A stretch of 64,000 nucleotides of DNA from Bacteroidota bacterium (GCA_023458555.1 JAEWYS010000001.1:124001-188000), one strand, 5' to 3'. Counted from the stretch's first letter, positions 54,468 through 63,266 are shown. The notes: generated by a model from the letters alone, not told the origin. Program-made: numbers and translations.

Positions 54468-54618
54468 TTTGAATGATCTTAAACTTGGTTAGAGAGCTAA
54501 TTTACAATTTTTATTTCTGAAGAGGCGAAGTATTTTATAAAGCTGTTCCCCAAGAGCGAAACAAATTAATAACCTGAAAGTTTAGCTATTAATTATTTGC
54601 AGCATAAGACAAAAAGAC

Positions 54619-54720
54619 ATGACAGGACTGATGCGCACATTACTTATTGTTGCCCTTATCATTATACTGATAGTGGTATTTGCGATTACCGGTATTTTTG
54701 AAACGATTTTTCAACAATAA
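54619..54720 (+). CDS. Possible single-pass micro-membrane protein (33 residues)
   Basis: The ORF reads MTGLMRTLLIVALIIILIVV and continues FAITGIFETIFQQ to a TAA stop: one membrane helix with a short charged N-terminus. It is the only reading in this 330-bp gap and is followed by an inverted repeat with a T-rich tail. No consensus promoter is seen. Plausible but unproven. Confidence 0.45.
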   Translation: MTGLMRTLLIVALIIILIVVFAITGIFETIFQQ

Positions 54721-54767
54721 TAATGATCGGGATGGTGAAGAGGTCGTGTCCCTTTACCTGATAGTGG

Positions 54768-54788
54768 GGCACTTTTTAGGGAAGTGCC
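54768..54788. terminator. Possible bidirectional terminator
   Basis: GGCACTT (54768-54774) pairs with AAGTGCC (54782-54788) around a 7-base loop, with T-rich sequence following on the plus strand. It lies between the 33-residue ORF (+) and the TerB-like gene (-), 12 bp after the latter's stop. Confidence 0.55.
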
Positions 54789-54800
54789 ACCCTTTTATTT

Positions 54801-55175
54801 TTAAAAGCGGGTCAGGTCCTTTTTTAATCTGTTGATAATACTGCGTTCGGTATTGTCTATACCATCAAAAGAATCAGCTGTACGTTCCACAAAACGCAGA
54901 CATTTCTTTTTCATAGCTTCATCAAAATCAAAGGCAAAACGGTTACTTTCCAATGTATCGATGGCATACTGATAGGCTTCTTCAACATTAATGGCTTTTT
55001 CTTCAAGCTCTTCAAACATATTGTTGATCCAGGCATTATCAATATCGCTCAGATCGAATTCATTCAGCACCATTTTCTTTATAATATTCTTTTCTTCAGG
55101 CTGGATTGTGCCATCAGCTGCTGCGATTGCGTAGGCAAGACTACCCATGGCTTTATAGATGCTTCTTTTGGACAT
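54801..55175 (-). CDS. TerB-like protein
   Basis: 124 residues, all helical. MGSLAYAIAAADGTIQPEEK followed by NIIKKMV is the characteristic start of TerB-type domains, with the conserved acidic residues of the metal-binding site (ADG, PEE). The C-terminal half continues with amphipathic helices (YQYAIDTLESNRFAFDFDEA; TERSIINRLKKDL). TerB domains occur in tellurite-resistance operons and many stress contexts; no other ter gene is present here, so tellurite resistance should not be assumed. Cytosolic, single gene. Confidence 0.8.
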   Translation of the reverse strand: MSKRSIYKAMGSLAYAIAAADGTIQPEEKNIIKKMVLNEFDLSDIDNAWINNMFEELEEKAINVEEAYQYAIDTLESNRFAFDFDEAMKKKCLRFVERTADSFDGIDNTERSIINRLKKDLTRF

Positions 55176-55299
55176 AAAATGAATGATTAAAATTAGATCG
55201 TTGTTCTACACGGATTAAAACGAAAGAATAAATTTTGTGTTCCGTTTTTAAAAAAATGAACCAAAAACATGCCATTACTCAGGCTTGTGGAAATAAAAA

Positions 55300-55336
55300 A
55301 AAGGATTTTTCCGGAATGCTGCCAGAAAAATCCTTT
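55300..55336 (-). terminator. Terminator of the ExbB-TonB-PstS-TPR operon
   Basis: AAAGGATTTTTC (55300-55311) pairs perfectly with GAAAAATCCTTT (55325-55336) around a 13-base loop. The minus strand continues with TTTTTTTATTT. It lies 19 bp after the TPR gene stop. Confidence 0.9.
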
Positions 55337-55355
55337 ATCTCAAAATTCAGAATAT

Positions 55356-56915
55356 TTAGCGATAGTTTTTCAGAGCTTCTTTTGCATTGCTGTTGGCCGG
55401 GTCCAGTTCCTGTACTTTTTTCCAGGCAGAAGCAGATTTTTCTACTTCGTCTTTCTGGCTATATAGCGCTCCAAGGTAAGAGTATGCCTTTATAAGATCC
55501 GATTTGTATTTTTCAGGTTCTCCGGAAGATGTTTCTATGAAGCGTTCATAAGCGCTCTGTGCTTTCCCGATGTCAGCATCTGTGTCCATTTGTTCCAGCG
55601 CTTTGGCTTTCCACAGATAACCGTGTGGCAACTGGGGGATAAGCTGGGACAAAAGGGAGAAAACAGAGTCGGCCTTTACAAAATTTTCCTGATAGTAAAG
55701 CATTTTACCGTAATTGAGGTAATCATTGGGCTTACCCTGAGTTTTTGTTAGTTTACCTTCATAAGCGGCAGCGGCTTTATCAAAATCTTTATTCAGAAAG
55801 TGCAGATTGCCTAATTCAATATATAAGTCATAATTGTCCTGGCTGATAGCGAGTGCCTTCTCAAAGTTTGCGATGGCATTTTCACGATCGCCTTTTTTGC
55901 CGTATAGTTTGGCGAGGTATTCATAATCGCTGGAAAGATAATTTTCAGGCTTTGCTTTGCTGAAGAAAATGTTCATATTTTCCAGGCCTTTGTCTGTCTG
56001 CCCTGTTTCATAATATGAATAGGCCATCAGGCGGTATAGCAAAAAGTTGTCAGTTTGTTTGGCTGTAAGTGAGTTCAGAAGAGTCAGAGCGGTTTCATAA
56101 TCTTTGTTCATAAAGATGAACGAAGCGTACCGGAAATCACTGTCGGCGTCCTTATCTGCTATGGTTAGATACTTTTCATAAGCTGCGATTGCTTTTTTAT
56201 AGAGGCCGGCTTTAAAATACACCTCTGCAATTTCCTTGTGAGCCGGCGAATAGTTCGGATCTTTCTCAATGGCTTTGTTGTAGTATTGCATAGCCATTTC
56301 ATAGTTTCTGGTTCTGCTGTACAGTCTTCCGATTTTAAGGTATGTAACCGGAAGGTTCTGGTTGAGAGGAAGCGCTTTTCGTTCGTAGTATTCCAGCGCC
56401 TGATTGCCATCATTTTTTTGAAGATAAGCATCTCCGGCAAGCAGATACAATTGTGGGTTATTTGTTTCTTTTTTTAGAAACGGATTTAGTACGTTCAGTG
56501 CTTTATCCATCTGTTTATTTTCCAAATAGAACGCAGCCAACTCGGTTATTACCGCAATGTCCTTGTTTTTACCTAACTCAAGCGCTTTATTAAAGCTTGC
56601 TTCTGCTTTTTCCTTATCAGATGGATAGTCAGCTTTTCCCAGTCCTACATAGTTGATTCCTGATTTGGGGGACTGCTCAATACCATTGCTGAAAAAAGCT
56701 CTGGCAGAATCCGGCGAGGATTTTAAAAGATAGCTTTCTCCGAGCAGGTAATGGGTTTGTGCGTTACCCGGATTGGCTGACAGGCTTTTTTGCAGGCATG
56801 CCCTTGCTTCAGTGTGTTTTTCGATGTCAAGCAAGTAGCGACAGGTAGCTATATCCTGAGCTGAAGTAAAATAGGAAGTCAGAATAACTGGTAAAATAGA
56901 TACTATGTATTTCAT
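55356..56915 (-). CDS. Exported TPR-repeat protein of the TonB operon
   Basis: 519 residues from MKYIVSILPVILTSYFTSAQ, a signal peptide; the frame reaches 56942 but that start would overlap the PstS-like gene. At least ten tetratricopeptide units span the mature protein (AQTHYLLGESYLLKSSPDSA, YEMAMQYYNKAIEKDPNYSP, YKKAIAAYEKYLTIADKDAD, RENAIANFEKALAISQDNYD). Probably periplasmic and protein-binding. A TPR protein in this position, after tonB and a PstS-like gene, is a standard Bacteroidota arrangement, which suggests a shared function with the TonB system; what it binds is unknown. Last gene of the operon. Confidence 0.9.
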   Translation of the reverse strand: MKYIVSILPVILTSYFTSAQDIATCRYLLDIEKHTEARACLQKSLSANPGNAQTHYLLGESYLLKSSPDSARAFFSNGIEQSPKSGINYVGLGKADYPSDKEKAEASFNKALELGKNKDIAVITELAAFYLENKQMDKALNVLNPFLKKETNNPQLYLLAGDAYLQKNDGNQALEYYERKALPLNQNLPVTYLKIGRLYSRTRNYEMAMQYYNKAIEKDPNYSPAHKEIAEVYFKAGLYKKAIAAYEKYLTIADKDADSDFRYASFIFMNKDYETALTLLNSLTAKQTDNFLLYRLMAYSYYETGQTDKGLENMNIFFSKAKPENYLSSDYEYLAKLYGKKGDRENAIANFEKALAISQDNYDLYIELGNLHFLNKDFDKAAAAYEGKLTKTQGKPNDYLNYGKMLYYQENFVKADSVFSLLSQLIPQLPHGYLWKAKALEQMDTDADIGKAQSAYERFIETSSGEPEKYKSDLIKAYSYLGALYSQKDEVEKSASAWKKVQELDPANSNAKEALKNYR

Positions 56916-56931
56916 TCGCAGTTGTTTTGTG

Positions 56932-57843
56932 TTATCGTACAATTATTTCTCTACCGGGCATAACAGCGGGCATGATTCCAGCCTTCAGTACAATCCGCTG
57001 CCCTCGTTCACTTAACAGAAAGCTTGTAAATCCGGCGCTTAGCCCGGAATTTTTGTTGCGTCGGATTATATATACGGCTCTTGCCAGAGGATTGCTTTCA
57101 TCGGCAAGCGAGTGCTGTCCGGGACCATATTCCGTATCGGCAGCCTTTATCCGGATAAAATGTATTCCATCGCGCAGATTTTTAGTAGCTGCGGCTTCTT
57201 CATCATTGACCCAGGCTGCTCCAATCACGCCTAGGGCGCCCGGTGTCTGTTTTACATAATCAATAACATCCGTATCAGTGCCTGCAGCGTAAATTCGTAC
57301 CTTCTCGGTGTTTAGTCCGAACGTATTCCGGATGTATTGAAGATTGGCAGAATTACTCTGATCGACGACAAGAACAACTGAATCCGCAGGCCACTCCGGA
57401 TTCAGATCACGCCACCGGGCAAAAGTACCACTAAACAGATCTCTCAGGAGCAGAGAGTCTGTTAAGTAATTGTTAAATTTTTGGGATGTAATCAGGGCTA
57501 CTGCATCTGTGGCAAAATGAAATTCATTGACCAATGCCTGTTCTGATGAAAAATACTCAAGTTCCTGCTTATTGAGCCTGCGGCCTGCGATGATCAGCTC
57601 CGTGCTGTCCTTTATAAGATAATCAAACAGCCTGTTTTCCGGGAGATAGTTTACCTGTACGCTGGCATTTTTATACAGCGCTTCAAATGTTTCGATTTCG
57701 GCGTCAATAACAGGCTTGAATGCCTCATCGCTATATATGGTAATTGCTCCCGAAATGGGAGTATCCTTAGGTTCCTGTCTGCATGAAAATATGGTGCAGA
57801 ACAATAAAAGGAAAAGAATCCGACAGACTATCCGGGAAATCAT
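56932..57843 (-). CDS. PstS-like substrate-binding lipoprotein
   Basis: 303 residues. Lipoprotein signal with lipobox TIFSC (Cys21). The mature protein has the PBP-like fold: SGAITIYSDEAFKPVIDAEI, FATDAVALITSQKFNNY, LLRDLFSGTFARWRDLN, and GALGVIGAAWVNDEE, as in phosphate-binding PstS proteins. No pstCAB transporter genes are nearby; instead it follows tonB and precedes a TPR gene, the usual context of this PstS branch in Bacteroidota. It may bind phosphate or another oxyanion as a TonB-linked or sensory protein; ligand unproven. It overlaps the upstream small membrane-protein gene by 4 bp. Confidence 0.85.
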   Translation of the reverse strand: MISRIVCRILFLLLFCTIFSCRQEPKDTPISGAITIYSDEAFKPVIDAEIETFEALYKNASVQVNYLPENRLFDYLIKDSTELIIAGRRLNKQELEYFSSEQALVNEFHFATDAVALITSQKFNNYLTDSLLLRDLFSGTFARWRDLNPEWPADSVVLVVDQSNSANLQYIRNTFGLNTEKVRIYAAGTDTDVIDYVKQTPGALGVIGAAWVNDEEAAATKNLRDGIHFIRIKAADTEYGPGQHSLADESNPLARAVYIIRRNKNSGLSAGFTSFLLSERGQRIVLKAGIMPAVMPGREIIVR

Positions 57844-58049
57844 TGCTTGTTTAATTGATGCTTATATGCTCTGAAAATGCGAAAGACTCCGTAAATCGCC
57901 AATATCGCTCCCAGAAGCCGGCAATAAAGATTTTCCTTTATCAGATGATCAAGAGACTGTGGATTGATGAATAAAAACAGCCCGAGTACCACGTAAGCTA
58001 TACCAACCAAAAAATGAAAATAACCGGTTATTCTTTGTAATTTATTCAT
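57840..58049 (-). CDS. Small two-TM membrane protein, paralogue of the 58210 gene
   Basis: 69 residues: MNKLQRITGYFHFLVGIAYV, first membrane segment about 12-28, second about 44-60 (RLLGAILAIYGVFRIFRAYK), and a basic end. The sequence aligns along its length with the 78-residue protein at 58210-58446 (GYxHFLxGxxYxVLGxFL; GAxxxxYGxFRIxRAYK). No known family. It overlaps the PstS-like gene by 4 bp, so translation is probably coupled. Confidence 0.7.
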   Translation of the reverse strand: MNKLQRITGYFHFLVGIAYVVLGLFLFINPQSLDHLIKENLYCRLLGAILAIYGVFRIFRAYKHQLNKQ

Positions 58050-58209
58050 TAGATAGTGTTTAATCTATTGACAATCCAGTATGATTCTTTTAGGAGAAAG
58101 TTAGCTTGCTGTCATTCTGCCGACTGGCAAAAGAACTATGAAAGAAAATAATTCTCCGGATAATGATGCATCAGTACCGGAGAATTATAAGGAAGAACAG
58201 TCGTTCTGC

Positions 58210-58446
58210 CTATCTGTTCGTATTGCTTTGTCTGTTGCTGACAATCTGGGCTTTGTAAGCTCTGTAGATACGGAACAATCCATAGCAAATCATTACTGCA
58301 CCGAAAATAACCGCGTATTTTGAGTGTAGAATTTCGTTGGCTTCGGAATCAGACCGGGATGCTGCAATAAGAAATGCTCCCAGCACTATGTACATAAAAC
58401 CCAGAAAGTAATGGATGTACCCTAATAGTTTATTTATATTGCTCAT
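58210..58446 (-). CDS. Small two-TM membrane protein, paralogue of the 57840 gene
   Basis: 78 residues: SNINKLLGYIHYFLGFMYIV with a first membrane segment about 10-27, a charged loop (ASRSDSEANEILHSK), and a second segment about 45-60 (AVIFGAVMICYGLFRIYRAY), then a polar tail. It starts 8 bp after the tonB stop and is followed after 160 bp by its paralogue. Both sit where the operon normally goes straight from tonB to pstS. Confidence 0.7.
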   Translation of the reverse strand: MSNINKLLGYIHYFLGFMYIVLGAFLIAASRSDSEANEILHSKYAVIFGAVMICYGLFRIYRAYKAQIVSNRQSNTNR

Positions 58447-58454
58447 AATTAATT

Positions 58455-59294
58455 CTAGTCCTCAAAATCAAACCTGATTGGTAACTGCATTCTTACCCGC
58501 ACCGGTTTACCATTGTTTTTAGCTGGTTCCCATTTAGGCATATTTTCTATGACTTCTTTAGCCGCATCATTACAGCTGGTACAAATATGCAAGCCTTTCA
58601 TGACTTTGACATCTGTAATGCTGCCATCTTTTTCAACAACAAACAATAGAAAAACGGTTCCTTTATCTCCCAGTTTCGCAGCCTTATCTACGTATTGCTT
58701 CAATCGTTTGGTGATATAGTCATACATAGCCTTGCTTCCTCCGGGAAAACCGGCAACGATTCCTGCTCCCGGCATGTAAATCGTATTATCTTCCGCTTCT
58801 CCTGTGCCGAAGATTCCCGAATGATTATTATTATCAACAAGATCATTCAGTCCAAGCGAATCGACTTCACCTTCCTGGGTAACATTGCTGATTGCAGCGT
58901 CCTTCATCTCGTCAACAGTCGGTGGAAGCTCTTCAATAACGACCTCTTTGTCGGGAACCACCTTTGGCGGTACGTTACGGACAGTCTTTATTTTAGGCTG
59001 TTCGACAGGTGGCGGCGGCGGCGGGGCCGGAGCATCCGGCATCAGCGGCGGAATATCAATAGTCGTCAGGTCTATCTCCACTACTTTTTCAGCTTTTTGG
59101 GGCTCTGGCTTTTTTATGTATTTATTGTAGACAAAAGGTCCCCCGAGCAGCAGGGTCATCAGGCCAATTACTATAAAGATGGATATCTGAATATACTGAG
59201 GATATTTTTTTCGCAAAAAATAAGCCCCATATGCTTTATTCCTGTGTTCAAATACAATTTCGTCAAATGACTTATATGTTGGTTCCATAGACAT
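58455..59294 (-). CDS. tonB: TonB-family energy transducer
   Basis: 279 residues. The N-terminus (KSFDEIVFEHRNKAYGAYFLRKKY) is the typical Bacteroidota TonB start, followed by one membrane helix (35-56), a proline-rich periplasmic span (about 80-110: PPLMPDAPAPPPPPPVEQPK) and the C-terminal TonB domain (about 185-279: GTVFLLFVVEKDGSITDVKV, MPKWEPAKNNGKPVRVRMQL). It transmits proton-motive force to outer-membrane receptors. A CTSC pair sits where relatives usually have other residues. It follows exbB by 26 bp with no exbD between. Confidence 0.93.
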   Translation of the reverse strand: MSMEPTYKSFDEIVFEHRNKAYGAYFLRKKYPQYIQISIFIVIGLMTLLLGGPFVYNKYIKKPEPQKAEKVVEIDLTTIDIPPLMPDAPAPPPPPPVEQPKIKTVRNVPPKVVPDKEVVIEELPPTVDEMKDAAISNVTQEGEVDSLGLNDLVDNNNHSGIFGTGEAEDNTIYMPGAGIVAGFPGGSKAMYDYITKRLKQYVDKAAKLGDKGTVFLLFVVEKDGSITDVKVMKGLHICTSCNDAAKEVIENMPKWEPAKNNGKPVRVRMQLPIRFDFED

Positions 59295-59320
59295 TTCGTC
59301 CAGGTTTTTTTAGTAAAGAC

Positions 59321-60151
59321 TTAGTTAAGAGAAGCTGTGGCCTGAGCAGAGCTTTGTGTATTCATTGTCTGAACAATTGTAAAGCCAATCTCATCAATGC
59401 CGTAAGTAAGCGTATCAATTTTACTTGTAAAGTAGTTGTAGCTGATAATTGCCAGAGCTGAAGAAGCAATTCCAAGCGCAGTATTGATAAGGGCTTCGGA
59501 AATACCATTGGCAAGCGCAACGGCATCCGGGCTTCCTGCGGTTGCAAGAGCAGCAAAAGCTTTGATCATACCTACTACTGTACCGAGCAGACCGACCAGG
59601 GTGGCAACAGAAGCAAGTGTGGCTATAATGGTCAGGTTTTTCTCCAGCATGGGAAGTTCAAGAGCTGTAGCTTCTTCAAGTTCTTTTTGTACAGCTGCAG
59701 CTTTCTGATCTTTTTGCAGATCGCCTGCCTTAATGACAAGTCTATAACGCTCAAGCACTGCTTTGATTACATTGCCAACTGATCCCTGTTGCTTGTCGCA
59801 GGCAGCGATAGCGCCGTTAATGTCGTTAAGAGCAAGTGATGTTTTGATCGTATGAACAAACTTTGTGATTGACCCGGTGCCACTGGCTTTAGATATTGTG
59901 ATTAAACGTTCTGTTGAAAAAGTCACAACCATTAAAAAGAAGGCCATAAGCATGGGAACAATAAGACCACCTTTGTAGATGATACCGAAATAATTTCCCG
60001 GAAGAGGATGATTGTTGGGATCATTGCCAACAAAGTTGGATCCGTCCCCAAGCACTACAAAGTAAAAAATGTAACTTATAATGATAAGTACGGGTATTGC
60101 TATAAAAGCAAATACTGAGCTGAATTTTGAATTAGAAACTTCGGTTGTCAT
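59321..60151 (-). CDS. exbB: MotA/TolQ/ExbB-family proton channel protein
   Basis: 276 residues from MTTEVSNSKFSSVFAF; the frame is open to 60178 but the added nine residues are not conserved. Membrane segments lie near 14-36, 58-80, 172-198 and 216-238. The MotA/TolQ/ExbB block is clear in the last two: ASVATLVGLLGTVVGMIKAF and SEALINTALGIASSALAII. With TonB it uses the proton gradient to drive outer-membrane transport. First gene of the operon; the usual exbD partner is missing directly after it. The 207 bp to the divergent dehydrogenase gene have no perfect promoter. Confidence 0.93.
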   Translation of the reverse strand: MTTEVSNSKFSSVFAFIAIPVLIIISYIFYFVVLGDGSNFVGNDPNNHPLPGNYFGIIYKGGLIVPMLMAFFLMVVTFSTERLITISKASGTGSITKFVHTIKTSLALNDINGAIAACDKQQGSVGNVIKAVLERYRLVIKAGDLQKDQKAAAVQKELEEATALELPMLEKNLTIIATLASVATLVGLLGTVVGMIKAFAALATAGSPDAVALANGISEALINTALGIASSALAIISYNYFTSKIDTLTYGIDEIGFTIVQTMNTQSSAQATASLN

Positions 60152-60358
60152 TTTTAATTGTTCGGATTTGAATGCCAATAATGCTATAAATTTGAAATCA
60201 AAAATTACTGCATAATTTAGTTAAAATAAACAGACTTTGTTTAGCTTCTGTTTCCTTAAAACAATATTTTTTGCAGGTTATTTAGATTTGTTCTAAACTC
60301 AGGTGCAATATTAAGGCATTTTGCCACGATTTCAATAATAATTTAAAAAAAATATACT

Positions 60359-61255
60359 ATGATCAAGCAAGTATCTGTAATAGGGACCGGTACAATGGGT
60401 AATGGCATAGCCCACGTATTTGCGCTGGCAGGGTATCAGGTATCTATGGTGGGGGTTTCAAAAGAACTGACGGATAAAGCTTTCCAAACCATAGTTCATA
60501 ACATGGAGCGTCAGGAAAAAAAAGGACTGCTTACATCAGGCGAAAAGCAGAGGGCACTGGAGAGTCTGCATATGTACACGGACCTGAGAGAGGGAGTTGC
60601 GGAAGCAGATCTGGTAGTTGAAGCAGTGCCGGAAGATGAAAATGTAAAGCGGGAAATCTTTCAGCTGCTGGATAAAAATACCAGGGATTCAGCTATTCTC
60701 GCTTCCAATACGTCTTCACTGGCGATAACCCGTCTGGCTTCCTTTACCAAAAAAACGGATAAAGTAATCGGTATGCATTTTATGAACCCGGTTCCGGTGA
60801 TGTCGCTGGTGGAAGTTATCCGTGGTTTTAATACCTCAGATAAAACGGTCAGTATAATCAATGATGTGTGTCTGCAGCTTGGAAAAAGTCCGGTTCAGGT
60901 CAATGATTATCCAGGTTTTGTGGCAAACCGGATTTTGATGCCGATGATCAATGAAGCGATTTTTGCCTTGTATGAGAATGTAGCGGGAGTAAGTGAGATT
61001 GATACGGTCATGAAGCTGGGTATGGCGCATCCTATGGGGCCTTTACAGTTAGCGGATTTTATCGGTCTGGATGTTTGTCATTCCATTCTGATGATCTTAT
61101 ACAATGATTTCAGAAATCCGAAATATGCTCCATGCCCTTTATTGCAAAAAATGATTGAAGCGAATCAGCTGGGGGTTAAGACGGGACAGGGCTTTTACCA
61201 GTATGGTCATGATAACAAGGAATTGATTGTGTCAGGCCACTTCAGGTCCAGATAA
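60359..61255 (+). CDS. 3-hydroxyacyl-CoA (3-hydroxybutyryl-CoA) dehydrogenase
   Basis: 298 residues, the short single-function form. NAD-binding GTGTMG at 9-14 in VSVIGTGTMGNGIAHVFALA, NTSSLAIT, and catalytic His140 in GMHFMNPVPVMSLVEVI; the C-terminal domain has DYPGFVANRILMPMINEA and LGMAHPMGPLQLADFIGLD. It interconverts 3-hydroxyacyl-CoA and 3-oxoacyl-CoA in fatty-acid or butyrate-type metabolism. TAGATTTG at 60283-60290 fits the -7 consensus but lacks a spaced TTG. Single-gene unit ending at the hairpin shared with dapD. Confidence 0.95.
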   Translation: MIKQVSVIGTGTMGNGIAHVFALAGYQVSMVGVSKELTDKAFQTIVHNMERQEKKGLLTSGEKQRALESLHMYTDLREGVAEADLVVEAVPEDENVKREIFQLLDKNTRDSAILASNTSSLAITRLASFTKKTDKVIGMHFMNPVPVMSLVEVIRGFNTSDKTVSIINDVCLQLGKSPVQVNDYPGFVANRILMPMINEAIFALYENVAGVSEIDTVMKLGMAHPMGPLQLADFIGLDVCHSILMILYNDFRNPKYAPCPLLQKMIEANQLGVKTGQGFYQYGHDNKELIVSGHFRSR

Positions 61256-61261
61256 TAGAAT

Positions 61262-61286
61262 ACAGAGGCTGTTTTACAGCCTCTGT
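61262..61286. terminator. Bidirectional terminator between the dehydrogenase gene and dapD
   Basis: ACAGAGGCTG (61262-61271) pairs perfectly with CAGCCTCTGT (61277-61286) around a 5-base loop, in the 40-bp gap between convergent genes. Confidence 0.85.
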
Positions 61287-61295
61287 TAAAGCTTG

Positions 61296-62102
61296 TTACA
61301 CTGCTACGTTGTTTTCGCGAAGTGCATCGTTGAGCGAGGTTTTCAGGTCAGTGCTTGCTTTACGCTGACCAATAATCAGGGCACAGGGAACCTGATAATC
61401 TCCTGCCGGAAATTTTTTGGTATAGGAACCGGGTATTACTACCGCGCGCTCTGGAACGTTTCCTTTGTATTCTACCGGTTCCGGTCCGGTAACATCGATT
61501 ACTTTTGAGCTTCCTGTAAGGACGACATTGGCGCCTAATACAGCTTCCTTGCCAACCCGCACACCTTCAACCACTATGCATCTTGAACCCAAAAATGCCC
61601 CGTCTTCAATGATTACAGGTGCTGCCTGTACAGGCTCCAGGACTCCTCCTATGCCAACGCCCCCACTGAGATGAACATTTTTTCCGATCTGGGCGCAGCT
61701 TCCCACTGTTGCCCAGGTATCAACCATGGTTCCGGAATCTACATAGGCTCCGATATTTACATAGCTTGGCATCAGAACAACGCCTTTGCTGATATAGGCT
61801 CCGTAACGCGATACGGCATGAGGAACAACACGTACTCCCAGCTCATCATATCCGCGCTTGAGCTCCATTTTGTCGAAGAACTCAAAAGGCCCTACTTCAA
61901 TTTTTTGCATCTTTTGTATTGGGAAATAAAGAATTACTGCTTTCTTTACCCATTCATTTACGGTCCACCCGTTTGTACCCGGTTCTGCTACCCGTAATCT
62001 TCCTTTATCCAGCTCTTCTATGACAACTCTTATGGTGGATTGTACTTCCGGGTCGTTTAAAAGATTTCTGTCTTCCCAGGCTTTTTCGATAATCTCTTTC
62101 AT
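61296..62102 (-). CDS. dapD: 2,3,4,5-tetrahydropyridine-2,6-dicarboxylate N-succinyltransferase
   Basis: 268 residues, standard length. Helical N-terminal domain (MKEIIEKAWEDRNLL), then a left-handed beta-helix of hexapeptide repeats (GAYISKGVVLMPSYVNIGAY, MVDTWATVGSCAQIGKNVHL, GVGIGGVLEPVQAAPVIIED, FLGSRCIVVEGVRVGKEAVL). It succinylates tetrahydrodipicolinate on the way to meso-diaminopimelate and lysine, which shows that the organism uses the succinylase route. Cytosolic trimer. Divergent from the glycosyltransferase, 42 bp apart. Confidence 0.97.
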   Translation of the reverse strand: MKEIIEKAWEDRNLLNDPEVQSTIRVVIEELDKGRLRVAEPGTNGWTVNEWVKKAVILYFPIQKMQKIEVGPFEFFDKMELKRGYDELGVRVVPHAVSRYGAYISKGVVLMPSYVNIGAYVDSGTMVDTWATVGSCAQIGKNVHLSGGVGIGGVLEPVQAAPVIIEDGAFLGSRCIVVEGVRVGKEAVLGANVVLTGSSKVIDVTGPEPVEYKGNVPERAVVIPGSYTKKFPAGDYQVPCALIIGQRKASTDLKTSLNDALRENNVAV

Positions 62103-62144
62103 GATGATATATGTAGACTTATTGAATTTTTATATTTTAAATGA

Positions 62145-63266
62145 ATGAAAATTTTTATAGCTGCAACGTTAAAACCGGCCAATGACCCGAGGCTGTATCA
62201 TAAAATAGCGCTTTCGCTGGCCAATGACGGAAATTATGAAGTTTGTATTGCAGGATATAATAATGACTTTATTCCGGCCGCTACAAAAAAAGTTAAATTT
62301 TACCCCCTTTTCAAATTTGCACGCTTAAGTTTTAAAAGAGTTTTTAGTCCGTGGCGTATTTTGAAGCAAGTGATCAACGAAAAACCCGATCTGCTGATCA
62401 TTGCCACACATGAATTGCTTGTATTGGCGTTTTTGTTGAAAGTGATTAAAAAACAAAAGGTTGTGTATGATATACAGGAAAATTACTTCTATAATATTCT
62501 CTATATGGACTCTTTTCCTGTGTTCCTTCGACCGTTGCTGGCATATTACGTCCGGTTAAAAGAGCTTTTGATCGTGCCCTTGCTGGACGGGTGCCTGCTT
62601 GCCGAGAGAATCTATAAAAAACAACTGGGATTTGCCCTGAAAAACCACATTATTATTGAAAACAAAAATCCGGAAGATATAATGGAGACAGGAGATTATC
62701 CTGTATTTACTTCTGTTCAGAAACACAAATTCCTGTATACAGGAACTGTTAGTGAGGAATATGGGATATGGGAGGCTGTTTTTTTTATTGAAAAACTATA
62801 CCTGGTAAATACAGCAGTACAGCTGGAAATTATCGGATATACTCCCGATACGACACTGATTCGAAAACTGAATGACCGGATTGCCGGTAAAAATTATATC
62901 AGAGCGGATATTCGTTCTGTGCCGGTACCCTATGGAGAAATCCGTATGTTGCTTTCCGGAGCCGGGATTTTACTACTTCCTTATCGTCCCAATAAGGCGA
63001 TTGACGGAAAAATTCCTACACGTTTCTGGGAAGGCCTGTCCTGGCAGCTGCCTATGATTATTCAAGAAAACCTTGGATTGGCGGGGTTTATTCACCGGTA
63101 TCCCTGCGGGCTATCAATTGATTTTACTAACTTTTCACCGGACGAAATTTTAAACAGCCTGGAAAATACCTCTTTTTATCTGAATAAACCAGGTCCGGAA
63201 ATATACTGGGAATCAGAAGTAATCAGACTAATTGATTGGATAAATAAAATTGTTTCGGAGGTGTAA
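62145..63266 (+). CDS. Glycosyltransferase (GT4-like, GT-B fold)
   Basis: 373 residues. The N-terminal half begins MKIFIAATLKPANDPRLYHK and contains LSLANDGNYEVCIAGYN and PDLLIIATHELLVLAFLL, followed by a membrane-associating hydrophobic region. The C-terminal half has KFLYTGTVSEEYGIWEAVFF, LEIIGYTPDT, ILLLPYRPNKAIDGKIPTRF and WEGLSWQLPMIIQENLGL, the pattern of GT4 donor-binding sites, although the classical E-x7-E pair is not obvious. Probably a sugar transferase for a surface polysaccharide; no other polysaccharide genes are near, so the product is unknown. Confidence 0.8.
   Translation: MKIFIAATLKPANDPRLYHKIALSLANDGNYEVCIAGYNNDFIPAATKKVKFYPLFKFARLSFKRVFSPWRILKQVINEKPDLLIIATHELLVLAFLLKVIKKQKVVYDIQENYFYNILYMDSFPVFLRPLLAYYVRLKELLIVPLLDGCLLAERIYKKQLGFALKNHIIIENKNPEDIMETGDYPVFTSVQKHKFLYTGTVSEEYGIWEAVFFIEKLYLVNTAVQLEIIGYTPDTTLIRKLNDRIAGKNYIRADIRSVPVPYGEIRMLLSGAGILLLPYRPNKAIDGKIPTRFWEGLSWQLPMIIQENLGLAGFIHRYPCGLSIDFTNFSPDEILNSLENTSFYLNKPGPEIYWESEVIRLIDWINKIVSEV

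Noticed and set aside
54801..55175. Tellurite resistance locus
   Set aside because: Only a TerB-like domain is present; no terC, terD or other partners are nearby.
58138..58323. 61-codon plus-strand ORF over the two-TM gene
   Set aside because: It overlaps the intergenic space and the antisense of a better-supported minus-strand gene with a paralogue next to it.
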